From Neodontobutis hainanensis (Eukaryota > Chordata > Actinopteri > Gobiiformes > Odontobutidae), in NCBI GenBank assembly GCA_024349245.1, contig JALDNG010000426.1, positions 94,183 to 158,182 on the forward strand: a stretch of DNA of 64,000 nt. The letters are read 5' to 3'. Under the pieces are notes generated by a model. The model made no database searches, was not told the origin of the DNA, and saw nothing but the letters and a program-made list of their open reading frames with translations. The translations under genes were made by a program, and so were the position numbers. Shown piece by piece: positions 1 to 10,534 of the stretch (the stretch's first letter is position 1; each line of letters begins with the position of its first letter).

Positions 1-300
1 TTCCCCTCCACATAGTCTGGCCCAAGACCTCCCCCTGAGGTTATAAAAATGGCCGACAGAAGGCCCTCCCCCTCTTTGACCTAACCATGTGGAGGACCAG
101 GTAAGTTTGTAGATGAATGACTAACTAAAATGAACCAACTTTATGAAACCAATTTATAATAAAACATATTTAACAAAACTGTGTTGTGTGCTAATTAACT
201 GGCAAACTAAATACAAACTAAAAAAACTCGGGATAGTTTAATTTAGCTATATTGCTAAAATGGTATTGATTGAAACTTAACACATTTGCATGAAATGAAC
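1..300. repeat. Direct repeat copy A, continuing off the left edge
   Basis: This segment is closely repeated at 1,057-1,318. Both copies share the stretch around 'ctccccctgaggttat', the block 'tttgacctaaccatgtgg', the 'gtaagtttgtagatgaatgac' region and a tail ending near 'gaaacttaacacat'. Copy A has a short A run where copy B has about 30 A residues. I do not recognise the family. Because copy B sits inside a transposase remnant, the repeat is probably a mobile element or part of a small tandem duplication. Confidence 0.6.
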
Positions 301-780
301 AACTAGGCGAGTGTTAAGGATAAAGCTTCTGCGTAAGATGCTCAATTCGAAGTACAGCGGCTCTGTGGAAGAGATTTCTGGAAAACTGTATTTCAGGTCT
401 TGATCTGTTTAAAATAAGAGAACTCTACCCCGCAATTTTGAAGAGGGGCTTGAGCCTTTGGAGAGGGAAGTCTGAGGCGTGGCAGGCGCTCAGATGGCGG
501 GTGGAGGAAGCACCATCCACCTTGGCACAGCTAAAACTTCAAATCCAGATCTTTTTGGAGAGGCTTCGGGAAGCGGAGAAACTGTGCTGGCATGTAGGAG
601 AAGACTGGTCTGGGGTGTCCCCTTCTCCTTCACTGTCCAGATTTACTGTGTACTTATTTTGACCATATCATTTTAGCCACAATTTCCAACTCCAGGCTGT
701 ATAAACTTGAATCCTTATTGGATTTAATGCATATCAGGTGATGTGTAACGAGGGAGGGTGTGGCCTAAGGAAATCAACAC
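301..780. other. No recognisable feature
   Basis: Short overlapping reading frames (438-676) show no motif I recognise and no coding signature. I read this as non-coding sequence between repeat copy A and the transposase remnant. Confidence 0.4.
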
Positions 781-1107
781 CCTATTTTAATGTGTGCATA
801 ATTATTAGGCAGATTCTTCTCTGGAAAAATGGGCCAAAAAAGAGAGTCAACTTACTCAGGGATGCAGCACTCTTGAAATATCTACAATATTGGGGCATGA
901 TCACAGAACCAGCAAACGTTTGGCTCCTCCCCTGGACAGGTATACCTGACTCTAAGGTAAGGCCACGACTTTACATGTTAGCAAAGGGTAAGTACTTTAT
1001 ACCTTCAAATTATTTCAATCCCATAACAGTGTTTATAGTTTTAGTTTAACAGATTTTCCCTCGACATGGTCTGGCCCATGACCTCCCCCTGAGGTTATAT
1101 ATAAAAG

Positions 1108-1139
<32 letters not shown>

Positions 1140-1710
1140 CGACATAAGGCCCTCCCCCTCTTTGACCTAACCATGTGGTGGACCAGGTAAGTTTGTAGAT
1201 GAATGACTAAAATGAACCAACTTTATGAAACCAATTTATAATAAAACATTTAACAGAACTGCATGTTGTGTGCTAATTAACCAAATGAAACTTAACACAT
1301 ATGCATGAAATTAACATATATAAACTAAAAATGTGAGTTATGGGACAAACCCACTTTGTCACACAGTGGTACAGGAAAAAGTCTGCATCTGTCAAGCGTA
1401 CTTTGATACATGTGATGGGGCATTGTCTTGCATAAAAATCAAAGTTCTCCACTGTGTGGCTGGCCAGTAAAAGGCCTTAAAGATAAAAAAAACTAATGAC
1501 ATGGCACCCTTCTTCACCTGAATTAAACCCTATTGAGAACTTTTGGGCCCTTCTTAAGCAGGACATTTCAAGTGAAAGTAAACAGTACACCTCTCTGAAC
1601 AGTGTCTGGGAGGCTGCGGCTGCACAAAAAGTTGATTCTGACCAGATCGACTACCACCTGCCATGTATACAAAGCATTATTGCCTGTAGTGTTTCGGAGA
1701 CCAGCCGCTG
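780..1710 (+). pseudogene. Tc1/mariner-type transposase remnant, split in two
   Basis: The 5' part (about 790-950) starts in a 'gcataattattaggca' context typical of a fish Tc1/mariner family. It encodes a degenerate DNA-binding region read as 'NGPKKRVNLLRDAALLKYL'. The 3' part (about 1,496-1,700) encodes 'SPELNPIENFWALLK', which is the last catalytic block of the DDE/D transposase superfamily. The middle is missing or replaced by repeat copy B at 1,057-1,318. A cut-and-paste transposase of this kind normally has about 340 residues; under half remains, with frame breaks, so it is dead. I am fairly sure of the superfamily and less sure of the family. Confidence 0.7.
1057..1318. repeat. Direct repeat copy B, interrupting a Tc1/mariner remnant
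   Basis: Second copy of the repeat at 1-300, in the same orientation. It contains a poly(A) run at about 1,108-1,136 that is absent from copy A. It separates the N-terminal and C-terminal parts of a Tc1/mariner transposase remnant, so it entered, or was duplicated into, that remnant after insertion. Confidence 0.6.
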
Positions 1711-2040
1711 AACACGTATGGTCACCGACATTCCCTGCACAAAACATTACATCCATCTGGGCAAACATTTCCAATTGGTACACATCAGCAGTGGTCAGCA
1801 ATACTGACTTCAAATTCAATCAGAATCATATACACATGTACAGCATTGCATCAGATACACCCAGAGGAGTATGGCAGGGAGTGCCCTGTGTGTGGTGGAG
1901 TTTGACCCTGACTAAGTTGAATTAGCGTTTCTTTCTATTCTGGTTTCTTGGAATGTTAATCTTTTTTAATAGATGTAAAATGGTGTTATTTTTGTAACTG
2001 TAGGTATCTTCATTTGGGTGTCATTGGATGTGCATAAAAA
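1711..2040. other. No recognisable feature
   Basis: Between the transposase remnant and the Helentron I see no motif. Short frames on both strands over 1,568-1,925 overlap each other and look like chance. Confidence 0.35.
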
Positions 2041-2593
2041 CATTTGTTTTGCTGCTTTTGATAAGGGAACGTTGGACGCAAGTGGACGTTGTAAACAATT
2101 TTTCCCAGCTGCTGCCCTTTGAGCCTGGAGTTTTGGATCTTAGTGATGAGGTGGATTCGAAAAAAATATTGGCCAGGAAACACTAGACCAATATTTTGAT
2201 GGCATTTTAAAGCCATCTCCTGCAGAAGGAAATAATCTTGTAAAACTGCTTTCAGATGAGGAAAATGTAGCAAACTTTCCCAGTACCGTTTTCCAAAAGG
2301 TTCTAACGTTCATAAAGTGAGACAGTGTTTGAAACTGTTTCACTAGTTTAACAGAATTTCACATGCAGATGGTAGATTTGCAAAAAAAAAAAAAAAAAAG
2401 AAAAAAAAAGTGAATATATTTTATGCACAATACATATCTGAAGTAGAGCAGGTGTTAATGGCATTACGGAAAGGACATACAAGTGATAGAGCCAAAAACC
2501 AACGTGCCACAGATAATGTGTGAAATAGTTCAGTCAGACCAATCAGAGGTACTCCAGCATTTTGGTAAGCGGCACAAAAAGATCTAATAGCCT

Positions 2594-2944
2594 GTGTGGG
2601 GAAAAAAAAAAAAAAAAAAAAAAAGAAATATCCTGCGCTATTCTGCACGTTTACTACTGCCGATCTGCGTAACGGATCCTGAATGGATTTTTAAACGAGC
2701 AGGCAGAACACAAATGGCCGAGAACTTAGACTATACGGAAAGATATGACTTGCTACATAGTAATCCAGTCACCGCTGCTCGTATGTTTGATTACTGCTGG
2801 CATGTTTTAAAAGAATTGCTGTTGTCTCCTTTGCACCCACTTGGCAAATTTATAGATTACTTTTATCAAGTGGAATTTCAACAGCGTGGGTCCCCTCATG
2901 TACACTGTTTATTTTGGATTGGAAATGCTCCTAAAATAGACTAA
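2594..2944 (+). pseudogene. Helentron Rep (HUH) core fragment
   Basis: This 116-residue frame contains 'NPVTAARMFDY', 'LSPLHPLGKFIDYFY' and 'EFQQRGSPHVHCLFW'. The last is the two-histidine metal-binding motif (H-x-H) of Helitron HUH nucleases, which nick DNA for rolling-circle transposition. The N-terminal end is corrupted by an A run at 2,600-2,624 that reads as polylysine. The tyrosine-containing catalytic segment and later Rep parts lie downstream in other frames (about 2,945-3,740, including 'KEMGLLLNNVHKEATKEGN'). Stops between the parts make it non-functional. Homology to Helitron Rep is clear. Confidence 0.8.
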
Positions 2945-3740
2945 ATCTCTGAAGAAGTAGTCCAGTTTAAGCGACAAGATTACGACATGTAAACTACCTA
3001 CTGATGATTAGTTATTAAATATTGTCACTTCAGTCCAGCAACATTCAAAGCGTCATTCCAAAACATGGATAAAATAAAAACACTCATTTTAATTTTCACC
3101 GACAAGTTTCTGAACAAACATCTATTAAGAAATTAGAGGAAAAAACAAAATGCCCAAAGTGTCATGTCAATAAAGACAGCAGAAATAGAAATGATGCATT
3201 AGTTGATGAAAATGCCAAGTGGATACTTTTGCAGGCTCAGCAAAAATTTATGATGCCAGAGCACACTACAGAAATCCTGACTGCCATTAAAACAGCACTA
3301 CTAAATGAAAACAATCCTTTTGACAGTGTACACAGTTTATTTGCAAGTACTGGTATCACTCAGGAAACATACAAGAAGCGGCTGTTCAAGTGTTTTTAAA
3401 AAAGGAATGTTAATGAGGTCTGGTGTAACCCATACAATACATTTTTACTCAAATGCTGGAATGCGAATATTAATATCCAATATATTCTAGATGTTTACAG
3501 CACCATTGTCTATATTCTGAGTTGCCTCTCAAAACATGAAAAGGAAATGGGCTTGTTGCTAAACAATGTTCATAAAGAGGCTACAAAAGAGGGAAATGAA
3601 AATGCTAAAAACGCAATGATAAAGCTAGGCCAAGTGTAGCTCCTTAATCGAGACGTTTCCGCACAAGAAGTCGTTTACAGAGTAGCAAATATGCACCTAC
3701 AATATGAAGCCAATAGATTGTTAGCACCAACACACTATTC
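2945..3740 (+). pseudogene. Helentron Rep C-terminal and linker region, broken
   Basis: Translation in shifting frames gives recognisable Helitron pieces: a segment ending 'PTDDELLNIVTSVQQHSK' near 2,995-3,055, 'EEKTKCPKCHVNKDSRNRND' near 3,135-3,195, and 'KEMGLLLNNVHKEATKEGN' near 3,540-3,600, followed by 'AQEVVYRVANMHLQYEA' near 3,665-3,715. Several stops separate the pieces. The same segment is found on the - strand at 15,913-16,176 and, in part, near 61,470-61,595. Confidence 0.7.
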
Positions 3741-3758
3741 TGATAATCAGTCTGTTTT

Positions 3759-4103
3759 ATGCACCATTGGGTGAGGACAACCGCAATTCTGTGTGCAAAA
3801 TACTGTGACCTTCAAATGGTAATAATCGATGAAATATTGATGGTTCACCATAAATTGACATATTTACAGCAGATCAAACAAAACAACTTTTCCCCATTCG
3901 GGAACATAAGCCTCATTGCAGTTGGAGATTTCTTCCAGTTGTCTCCAGTCAAATCGACAGCGCTGTACAAGGAACCAATAGAATTCAACTTCTGGACTAA
4001 CTTCAAAATAGCAGAATTAAGAACTGTGGTCAGAAAGAAGGAAGATAGTTTTGCACAATTGAATCGTCTAAGAACTCAATCCAAAGACACGAGCCATGCT
4101 TAA
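3759..4103 (+). pseudogene. Helentron PIF1-like helicase fragment
   Basis: The frame contains 'MVIIDEI', the Walker B (DE) motif of superfamily 1 helicases, followed by 'ISLIAVGDFFQLSPV', the GDxxQLxPV block typical of PIF1 and Helitron helicases. The Walker A region is not visible upstream, so the helicase is 5' truncated or corrupted. Further helicase sequence, the motif around the '[12 protein letters not shown]' region, appears near 4,935-5,040 in another frame. The enzyme would unwind DNA during rolling-circle transposition, but this copy is broken. Confidence 0.8.
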
Positions 4104-4924
4104 AGACAATATTGAAACATAAAAAAAAAAAAAGTTAAATAGGAGAAAGCCCTTACCCAGGTGTTTCAGCACAATTTTGCTCAGCTAACAACCACATGCC
4201 CAGACTACACAGAAATACATGCACAGGATTATGACTATAACAGAAAAACTGGCAAAATATAAGAAGTTGGTCACCACTGCAAAGCAAGCCTTACAATTTT
4301 GCCTGAACTGCTATTATTAGGTGTTAATGCTAGCGCAGGGTGCTCAATATGGCAATCGCAAATGTAGGTAAAAAAATAAATAAAATTAAAAACGCGTCAG
4401 CCAAGCATCCTTCCAATCACTTGATTGATATACAGGGCAGCCATTTCAGGTGACGTCTGACTTTTTTTTTTTTTTTTCTTTTCACAATGACCTTTTTGAA
4501 ATGTGTTTGCCTTCTCTGTTACAATCTACTGTCCAGATTATGCGTCCTTGGCTGTTTCAGTTCAGTGCAAGTCAGCGTAAACTCAGGTAATGACAATAAA
4601 TGTACATAGTTAATTATGTTGTGGAATATTGGCTCATACGGTTATGCAACGGTACAGCAACATACATTGTGTATATATAAAGAATCCTCAATATTTTTGT
4701 AGTGGGTAGATCATTTTGACGTAGCTCGCATGCTGAAAAAGTTTGAGACTTCCTGAAGCCGTTTGTCCACTTTGACGACAACAAGGTTGGAACACAGAGA
4801 CGGAGAAAATGTCCACCTCCTTCGCCAAATTGAATCTATTCAACCTGAAGAGAAAATGGCCACGACTAAGGGTCAAAAACTGCATTAATTTCCCCTCTCG
4901 CTTGCATGGGCCTGTACAGTTCAT

Positions 4925-5110
4925 AAAACACAGGGCATAACTGTAGATAAAGCTGTTGTGTCACTCAACATAGTGTTTGCAGCAGGACATGCATATGTGG
5001 CCTTAAATCGTGTAAGAAGTATAGAAGGACTAATTAGTCAGGACTTTCACCAAAAGGCCATATACTGTAATTATTGTGTTACAAGTGCAATGCAGAACAT
5101 TACCTTCCAT
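4925..5110 (+). pseudogene. Helentron helicase C-terminal motif region
   Basis: In shifting frames this part reads as a degraded 'thr-val-asp-lys-ala-val-val' block followed by '[16 protein letters not shown]', which corresponds to the last conserved helicase motif (the 'A-RV-S' block) of Helitron helicases. It lies directly upstream of the endonuclease part. The same DNA occurs inverted near 60,290-60,420. Confidence 0.65.
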
Positions 5111-5219
5111 CTTTTATACAAAAGGTGACAACTATCAGAAAACCTACAGAGATATTGCATATGTTTGTTCAAGGTTTATCAAGACGTCTCACACTTGGCT
5201 TAATGTACCCAACTTTTAC

Positions 5220-5802
5220 AGCCTGACTGTATAGCTGTAACAGAAACCTGGTTAACTAGAGTTTCAGAACCTCATACACTTGAAATGGACAAATATAACT
5301 TTCACACCATTGCTCGAAGTCTTTCATACACACATAGTAAGCACACAGCCCTTGCTACACTGCAAAGCCAACAACATGGGGGAGTTGGCATGTATTGTGT
5401 GAAAAACCCAAATCATCAAATCTCAGTTACTGATTTCAGTTTGGAAAGTGTAGTTTACAACAGCACAGCACACAGTCATAGTAACAGTAATATATCGTCC
5501 CCCCCATCATATCCCATGCTTCTGTTCAAACAAAACTTACAAAGGTTAAAAAATGAGCTACATTCTTAGAATTTGTCATTATGGGAGATTTTAATGATGA
5601 CAGTCTTAAAACTTCCACAGTGTGCAAACTAATGAATAATAACGGCTTTGTTCAGCATGTCACAAGCCCCAATACAGAGAACGGTACATTAATTGACCAT
5701 GTCTATGTTAAATTCACACACTTTGAAATATATCTGGTAGTTGTGCCCACATATTTTAGTGACCTCGAAGGGATTGCATGTTCTCTCAGTGTAAAGCAAT
5801 AA
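5220..5802 (+). pseudogene. Helentron-associated AP-type endonuclease domain
   Basis: Two adjacent frames give an endonuclease/exonuclease/phosphatase fold: 'CIAVTETWLTRV' at the start (the catalytic glutamate block), 'GGVGMYCV' in the middle, then 'IMGDFNDD' (the GDFN catalytic block) and 'NTENGTLIDHVYVK' (an xDHxx block). The last SDH motif is degraded to 'FSDLEGIA'. A frameshift or stop near 5,570 separates the halves. LINE-derived endonucleases fused behind the helicase are known for Helentrons. The same domain is on the - strand at 59,571-60,132. Confidence 0.8.
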
Positions 5803-6879
5803 AGGCATTTCATGTGTTACTATTAAAGATAGTAGCTGGCAACCAGAAGAATTATGCCGTTGCATTATACTATACGCAACTGGCCTGAAATAGATGTTGT
5901 CATCAAAAATACATAAACATGTTCAGACATACAACAATTGAATCTCCTTATGTTTGTCTATGGTTGTTACTACTACACACACCTGCCTAAGTGCCTCCAT
6001 CATAATCCAAGAACATTTCAATTCTAGAGATTAGAGACTCAGCACAAATGTGACCATTTTGTTGTGCCACAAAATGTGATAGACGTCAGTGAAACAAGAT
6101 TAATCATCATCATCATCATATCCTCTCTGCATTTCCTTGTAGGCATCTCCTGTTATACACTGGACATTTCCCAGTAACAGCGACCAGTCAGAACTTTTGC
6201 TTAGGGTCTGTTTAAAACTAGTGAATCTTTTTGGGTGTTTATGATCATTCTTTTCTTGGTTTTTACACTTTGCTTTTCTGTTTTTATTAGATAATAAAAT
6301 AATTCACTATAGTTGGAGCAAAGATACATCCCAATTATATTGTAAAAACGCATATCTGGGTTCTGGTGTGAATGTCTCTGCTGCCAATTCATCTCCAAGT
6401 GTTGGGTAATTTGTGAACCTAATCCCTGAGAAAGCATCAATAATATTTATAACGCGTTAAAGAATGCAGGGCGCATTCAAATGGACGGCGATGACCTCTA
6501 GTCTGTAAATGGAACAATAAAGGGGTGGAGGCATTGTTTAAACAGGAATTTAAAAAGTCTTTGAATTAGATACAAAATGTCTTCACCTTGTAAACTGAAT
6601 CTAGATGCTTTTACGTCAAGATATCCTGGAGGACTGACAACTTTCACAAACATGTTTATACATAAAGTCAAAGTTGAACAGTTTTAGATGTAGACAGTGG
6701 AAATCACATCTGAAAACAACCACCAACATCTTAAATCAGTTGTGTTTACAGAGCAACAGGTTCTTGTGTCATAGATTTACTGAGGAGAGAAAAAATATAT
6801 TAAGCTGCAGGAGATGTGGGGCTTTAACTATTACTCAGGCTCATTTGCGGTCCATGGTCCACACATCTCTCTACCCAAC

Positions 6880-7020
6880 AGGACCATGTTATCTGGCAGT
6901 GTGGAGGTGCGTAGAGCAGCCTTTATACTGAGGTGATGAGGAGAGTGGAAACAGGTGTGTCTCATCCTGAGAGAAGCCAGCCATGCCTCCTGCCACACAC
7001 CTGCCCTGCTGAACAAAGAA
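6880..7020 (-). repeat. Left arm of a ~140-bp inverted repeat
   Basis: The sequence from 'ctggcagtgtggaggtg' to 'cacctgccctgctga' is the reverse complement of 8,530-8,700 with scattered mismatches. The arms enclose a LINE reverse transcriptase fragment. The same arms are in block B at 55,545-55,690 and 56,600-56,740. They could be terminal repeats of a larger element or two oppositely oriented copies of one short repeat. Confidence 0.6.
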
Positions 7021-7434
7021 AAAACACAATAGTTAAGCAGAAACAAGTCAATAAAAAAAATAGAGAATAAATGAAAAAGGATACAAAACAAAAAGGCTAC
7101 ATGGGGTATAACAAATTGTGATTAATAAATAACAAAGCTAAAGCTACATTTCAAAACTACTTTGTAAAGGAAAAATGCAGACAAACGAGAAAAATGTTAG
7201 TTGAACGTTGTAAACATTTGCAAATGTGTGTCCCAGTCTCGTGGACATGAACACAAAAGTAAAAGACACAACATAAAAATGGAAACAAAAAGCTCAAGTG
7301 ACTGAAGATCTTGATGGGATACTTGTAAAAAAATGGTTCTTTCATTGAACCAGTCACCTATCTCTGTAATCTCTCAACAACAGGCATTTGCTCAGAAAAC
7401 GTGAAAAATAAACAAGTGCTGATGAACATGATTT

Positions 7435-8360
7435 CTCAAATTACAGGCCAGTCTCGTTGTTTCCACAGCTTTTAAAAATATTGGCGACGGGTTTGTAATT
7501 TTTCATTGAAAATACATTTTGGGGTGCACATGGCAGAGTGGTTAGCACTCAGTCATGAGTTCAAAACCCAGCCGACTCAAACATTCTTGGCCGACTCCAG
7601 TCTTTCTGTGAAGAGTCTGCATGTCCTCCACGTGTTACCGTGGGTTCTCTCCGGGTACTCCGGCTTCCTCCCAGCGTCCAAAGACATGTATGTATAGGTT
7701 AATTGGCAACTCTAAAGTGTCCCTAGTGAAAGAGGAACCCCTAGAAAACAAGATGGTTCAACTCAAGGGATTATTCCTCCAAAAAATGTGAATCACTCAA
7801 CAGCAATGGCAATCATAAAACAATAAGAAATAAAATAAAACTAAAAAAATATCTTGTTAATGTTTTTATAGACTTAAAAGGCGTTTGATGCAATAAATAA
7901 TGAAAAATTACAATAGATACAGAATCAGAGGAATCAAAAGATACTTGGAAGACAATATGTTCAGATAAATGTTTTTTTTTTTTTTATGTATGATATGACA
8001 TCAATTGGGGCGCACCAAGGCTTAGTTTTTGGGCCTAGATTTATTTTGAACATGAAAGATTTTGTAAACGTATCAAAGACTAGAGCTCGTTTTTTTTTTT
8101 TTTTTTCTGCTGATGATACAACTTCAGAAACAAGTATTCTGGAAAAACAGACAAGTGGTAACAAAAGGTGGTAAATGAAGAGCTTGAAAAAGTAAAACAT
8201 TGGCTTGAAATCTTGATGGACCAATAAAAAATATGGAACTGATATTCAAAGGGTAAAGGAAACACAAGTTTAGCAGTATTGATGAAGAATTCATTTGGAA
8301 AGCAAATAAATTACACAAAAGGAGAAATAGCAAAAAAATATGAGGCAAAACATTTTCTAA
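7435..8360 (+). pseudogene. LINE reverse transcriptase fragment in block A
   Basis: Shifting frames show conserved LINE RT blocks in order: 'NYRPVSLFPQL' near 7,440-7,470, 'HSTAMAII' (as 'QQQWQS' in a broken frame) near 7,795, a 'FIDLKGV'-like palm block near 7,868, 'GAHQGLVFGPRFIL' near 8,007-8,047, and 'SADDTTSETS' near 8,107-8,135, which is the catalytic A-DD motif. The T run at 8,091-8,107 corrupts the residues just before the ADD motif. A SINE interrupts the fragment at 7,521-7,790. The parallel fragment in block B (55,855-56,420) lacks that SINE. Confidence 0.7.
7521..7790 (+). mobile_element. tRNA-derived SINE, copy 1
   Basis: The head 'ggcagagtggttagcactc' matches a pol III box A and 'gagttcaaaaccc' a box B, as in tRNA-headed SINEs. 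The body carries the common fish segment 'gtactccggcttcctccca' and 'tccaaagacatg', followed by a tail 'ggttcaactcaagggatta'. The same tail ends the copy near 52,075, so both belong to one subfamily. The SINE sits in a LINE fragment whose block B counterpart is uninterrupted. Confidence 0.75.
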
Positions 8361-8529
8361 ATTAATCTGCATTAATATGATACAATTCTATGTGTGTGCC
8401 ATATTTAACGTACTGTGTAGAAATTTGGGGGTCGACATGCAAAACTCACTTACAGCCTTTTTTTTTACAAAAATGGCCATAAAAGTTATAATTGTTAGTC
8501 TTGGATTGTGTTCTTCCCTCCCTGTTCTC

Positions 8530-8700
8530 TTTTTTGTTTTTTATTTTTAGCAGGGCAGGTGTGTGGAAGTGGGCGTGGCTCTTTTTTTTTTCTCTCAAGA
8601 CTGAAGACAAGACACACCTGTCTCCACTCTCCTCATTACCTCTGGATATAAGCCTGCTCTACTCACCTCCACACTGTCAGAGTATTCTGGCATGTTTAGG
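8530..8700 (+). repeat. Right arm of a ~140-bp inverted repeat
   Basis: Starts 'gcagggcaggtgtgtgg', runs through 'gacacacctgtctccactc' and ends near 'cctccacactgtcag'. It is the inverted partner of 6,880-7,020. It carries a short T run (8,582-8,591) missing from the left arm. Confidence 0.6.
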
Positions 8701-9189
8701 TGAAGTGCTTAAGCAGCTTGGGGACTAAGTGCTGGCTGGCTGGAATAGGGTTTGGGGTTTCTGCCACATACTTGCTGGTCTATTTGCTCAGAACTGTCTT
8801 GTGTCTTGCACATTGTGCTCTCCAGCTCTCTGCCTCCAAGTTTGTAGTTTCCAATAAGTTGTTGAACTTTATTCCTGGTTTTGCCTATGCATTTAAAGTC
8901 CACTTAGTTAAAACCTTACTACTCTCAAACCCAATAATTGTAAAGCAGACAAAAACATTAAACATGTTTAGGGAGAGACTTACTAAAAAAAAAAAAAAAA
9001 ACCCTGTGTACTGTTTTATAATGACAGGAAAAAATGTTTTGGCTACAATTGCGCACATTGAGTCCAGATTAAAGTCTAGTGTTAACATGGACAGAGGTAC
9101 AGATTATGGTCTTGGCAAGTCCCAACTCAAAAGGAAGTTGCCTTCAACTTGTACTGGCAAAAAACAATTTGAAAGAGGGCAAGACTGTT

Positions 9190-10300
9190 AAATGGCAAAA
9201 TGTCCAAGGATGTGTAACTAGTGTATTCTACACTACAAAAAAAAGGCTCTTCAATACTTGTTTGTGGACTGTCCACTCGTGCTTCATAACACAGACTGAG
9301 AGAAACTTTTGTTAAATGCTGTTCATAACCCATTTCGCAATAATGGTTTGCACTTTGTCACAAAACATTAGACATGGAAGAAGTGTGACACTAAGATATT
9401 TGCTTGAACGCAGTAGATAAGAGGTGCAGACATGACAACTGCCACCATCAGATAATAAATCTATTACACTGAAAAGGTGTGCAATAAACGGCATGGTATC
9501 TGGTTCAGTTTTCAGTAACGTGCATTCTTTTGTGGTGGTTAGTCAAGGAATGGCCATACTTCTGCCTGGACAGGACCATTTGACCAGATAATGCAGGTAT
9601 CTCAGGAAAGTAACTCGGTTTTTATAAAAAAAAAAATGCTCACTTCTCACAATAGCTCTTCAGCATAAATATCAAACTGGTCAAACCAATAACCTTGAGG
9701 CTTTCCTCTTATCTTATTGTTGCTCTGGCCATTTGATCAACGCACTTATTCTAACATTCTCTGGTTATCTAAACTGACTTGTCCCTCAGCACACTTGCTG
9801 AAGACCACAGATTCTTTATAATATTATTAATCTGAAAATGAATCAATGTAAAGAAATGTTGCCGCACTGCAGTGTTCTACTCTTTGGATGCATGTAAAGA
9901 CACAAAGGAGTCCTGTTCACATTCACTCAGCCACTGCTCACTGGGATTTGGCTCAAAAATGCTGCAGACTGTGCTGAGGGCTGCGAGTGTAGATCCTAGA
10001 AGGAAATGCAGTTTGGCTTTGACCCTAAACAATTAAATACATGGCCTTCAATAGAACTATCACAGCTAAGTATTGTTTCTAGCTTCAGACTGCAAGGCAA
10101 CGTGCAACAGACGATCAGAGTTTTCTCAACTTGCTCATGGCAGAGGATCAGGACAAATGCTTTTTTTTTTTTTTTTTTTTTTTTTAAAAGGAAACTTGTA
10201 ATCTTCCCGAATTAAATACAGAAACATTTTCTATGTTAAGCTTTCCAAAAAACCATCATACAATCAAACGGTGTCAATTGATAAATGGACTGGAGAATCA
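9190..10300. other. Block A non-coding segment
   Basis: No coding motif is seen. The part 9,500-10,140 recurs near 26,280-26,930 in block C ('cattcactcagccactgctcactgggatttggctc' region) and 9,100-9,500 recurs at 57,050-57,500 in block B. A T run occupies 10,161-10,186. The reading frames here are unsupported. Confidence 0.5.
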
Positions 10301-10489
10301 CATAAATCACCAATATTATACATGTTCCAAACGGCTTGCCATTGCGTGGTGGTGAGATGAAGCCTTATTGATAGGTTTTGGCTTTAAATTTATACAAGTG
10401 AGTGCAGGCCGATCCCTGGAGATGCTGCTCTGCTGTGAGGGCATATTTACTTGAGCACAGACAGGGAGCTCCTCTAATGTGTGATTGCA

Positions 10490-10491
10490 AT

Positions 10492-10522
<31 letters not shown>
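10490..10522. repeat. 29-nt poly(T) run replacing TRIM coding sequence
   Basis: Between the matching flanks 'gattgcaa' and 'gtcacaggcc', copy 1 has 29 T. The copy at 24,357-24,382 has 26 nt of normal sequence encoding 'SSGRKKK'. The run therefore substitutes for sequence rather than adding to it. Confidence 0.7.
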
Positions 10523-10534
10523 GTCACAGGCCAC

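Larger units (their letters stand above)
2040..5985 (+). mobile_element. Decayed Helentron (Rep, helicase, endonuclease), copy A
   Basis: Read left to right, the remnant contains a rolling-circle Rep region (about 2,050-3,740), a PIF1-type helicase (3,760-5,110) and a LINE-like endonuclease (5,220-5,800). This order defines the Helentron group of Helitrons, known from fish. Many stops, frameshifts and A runs (2,383-2,410 and 2,600-2,624) show it is inactive. A stretch near 4,400-4,470 and the part from 4,640 to about 5,985 also occur, inverted, in the copy at 59.47-61.6 kb, which supports a single family. The true termini were not found; Helentrons lack terminal inverted repeats and end in a short hairpin I could not place. 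Confidence 0.8.

Noticed and set aside
2421..2648. Minus-strand frame with polyphenylalanine
   Set aside because: Produced by the A run at 2,600-2,624 read in antisense across Helentron sequence.
10006..10215. Small protein ending in a polyphenylalanine stretch
   Set aside because: Translation of a T run in non-coding block sequence.
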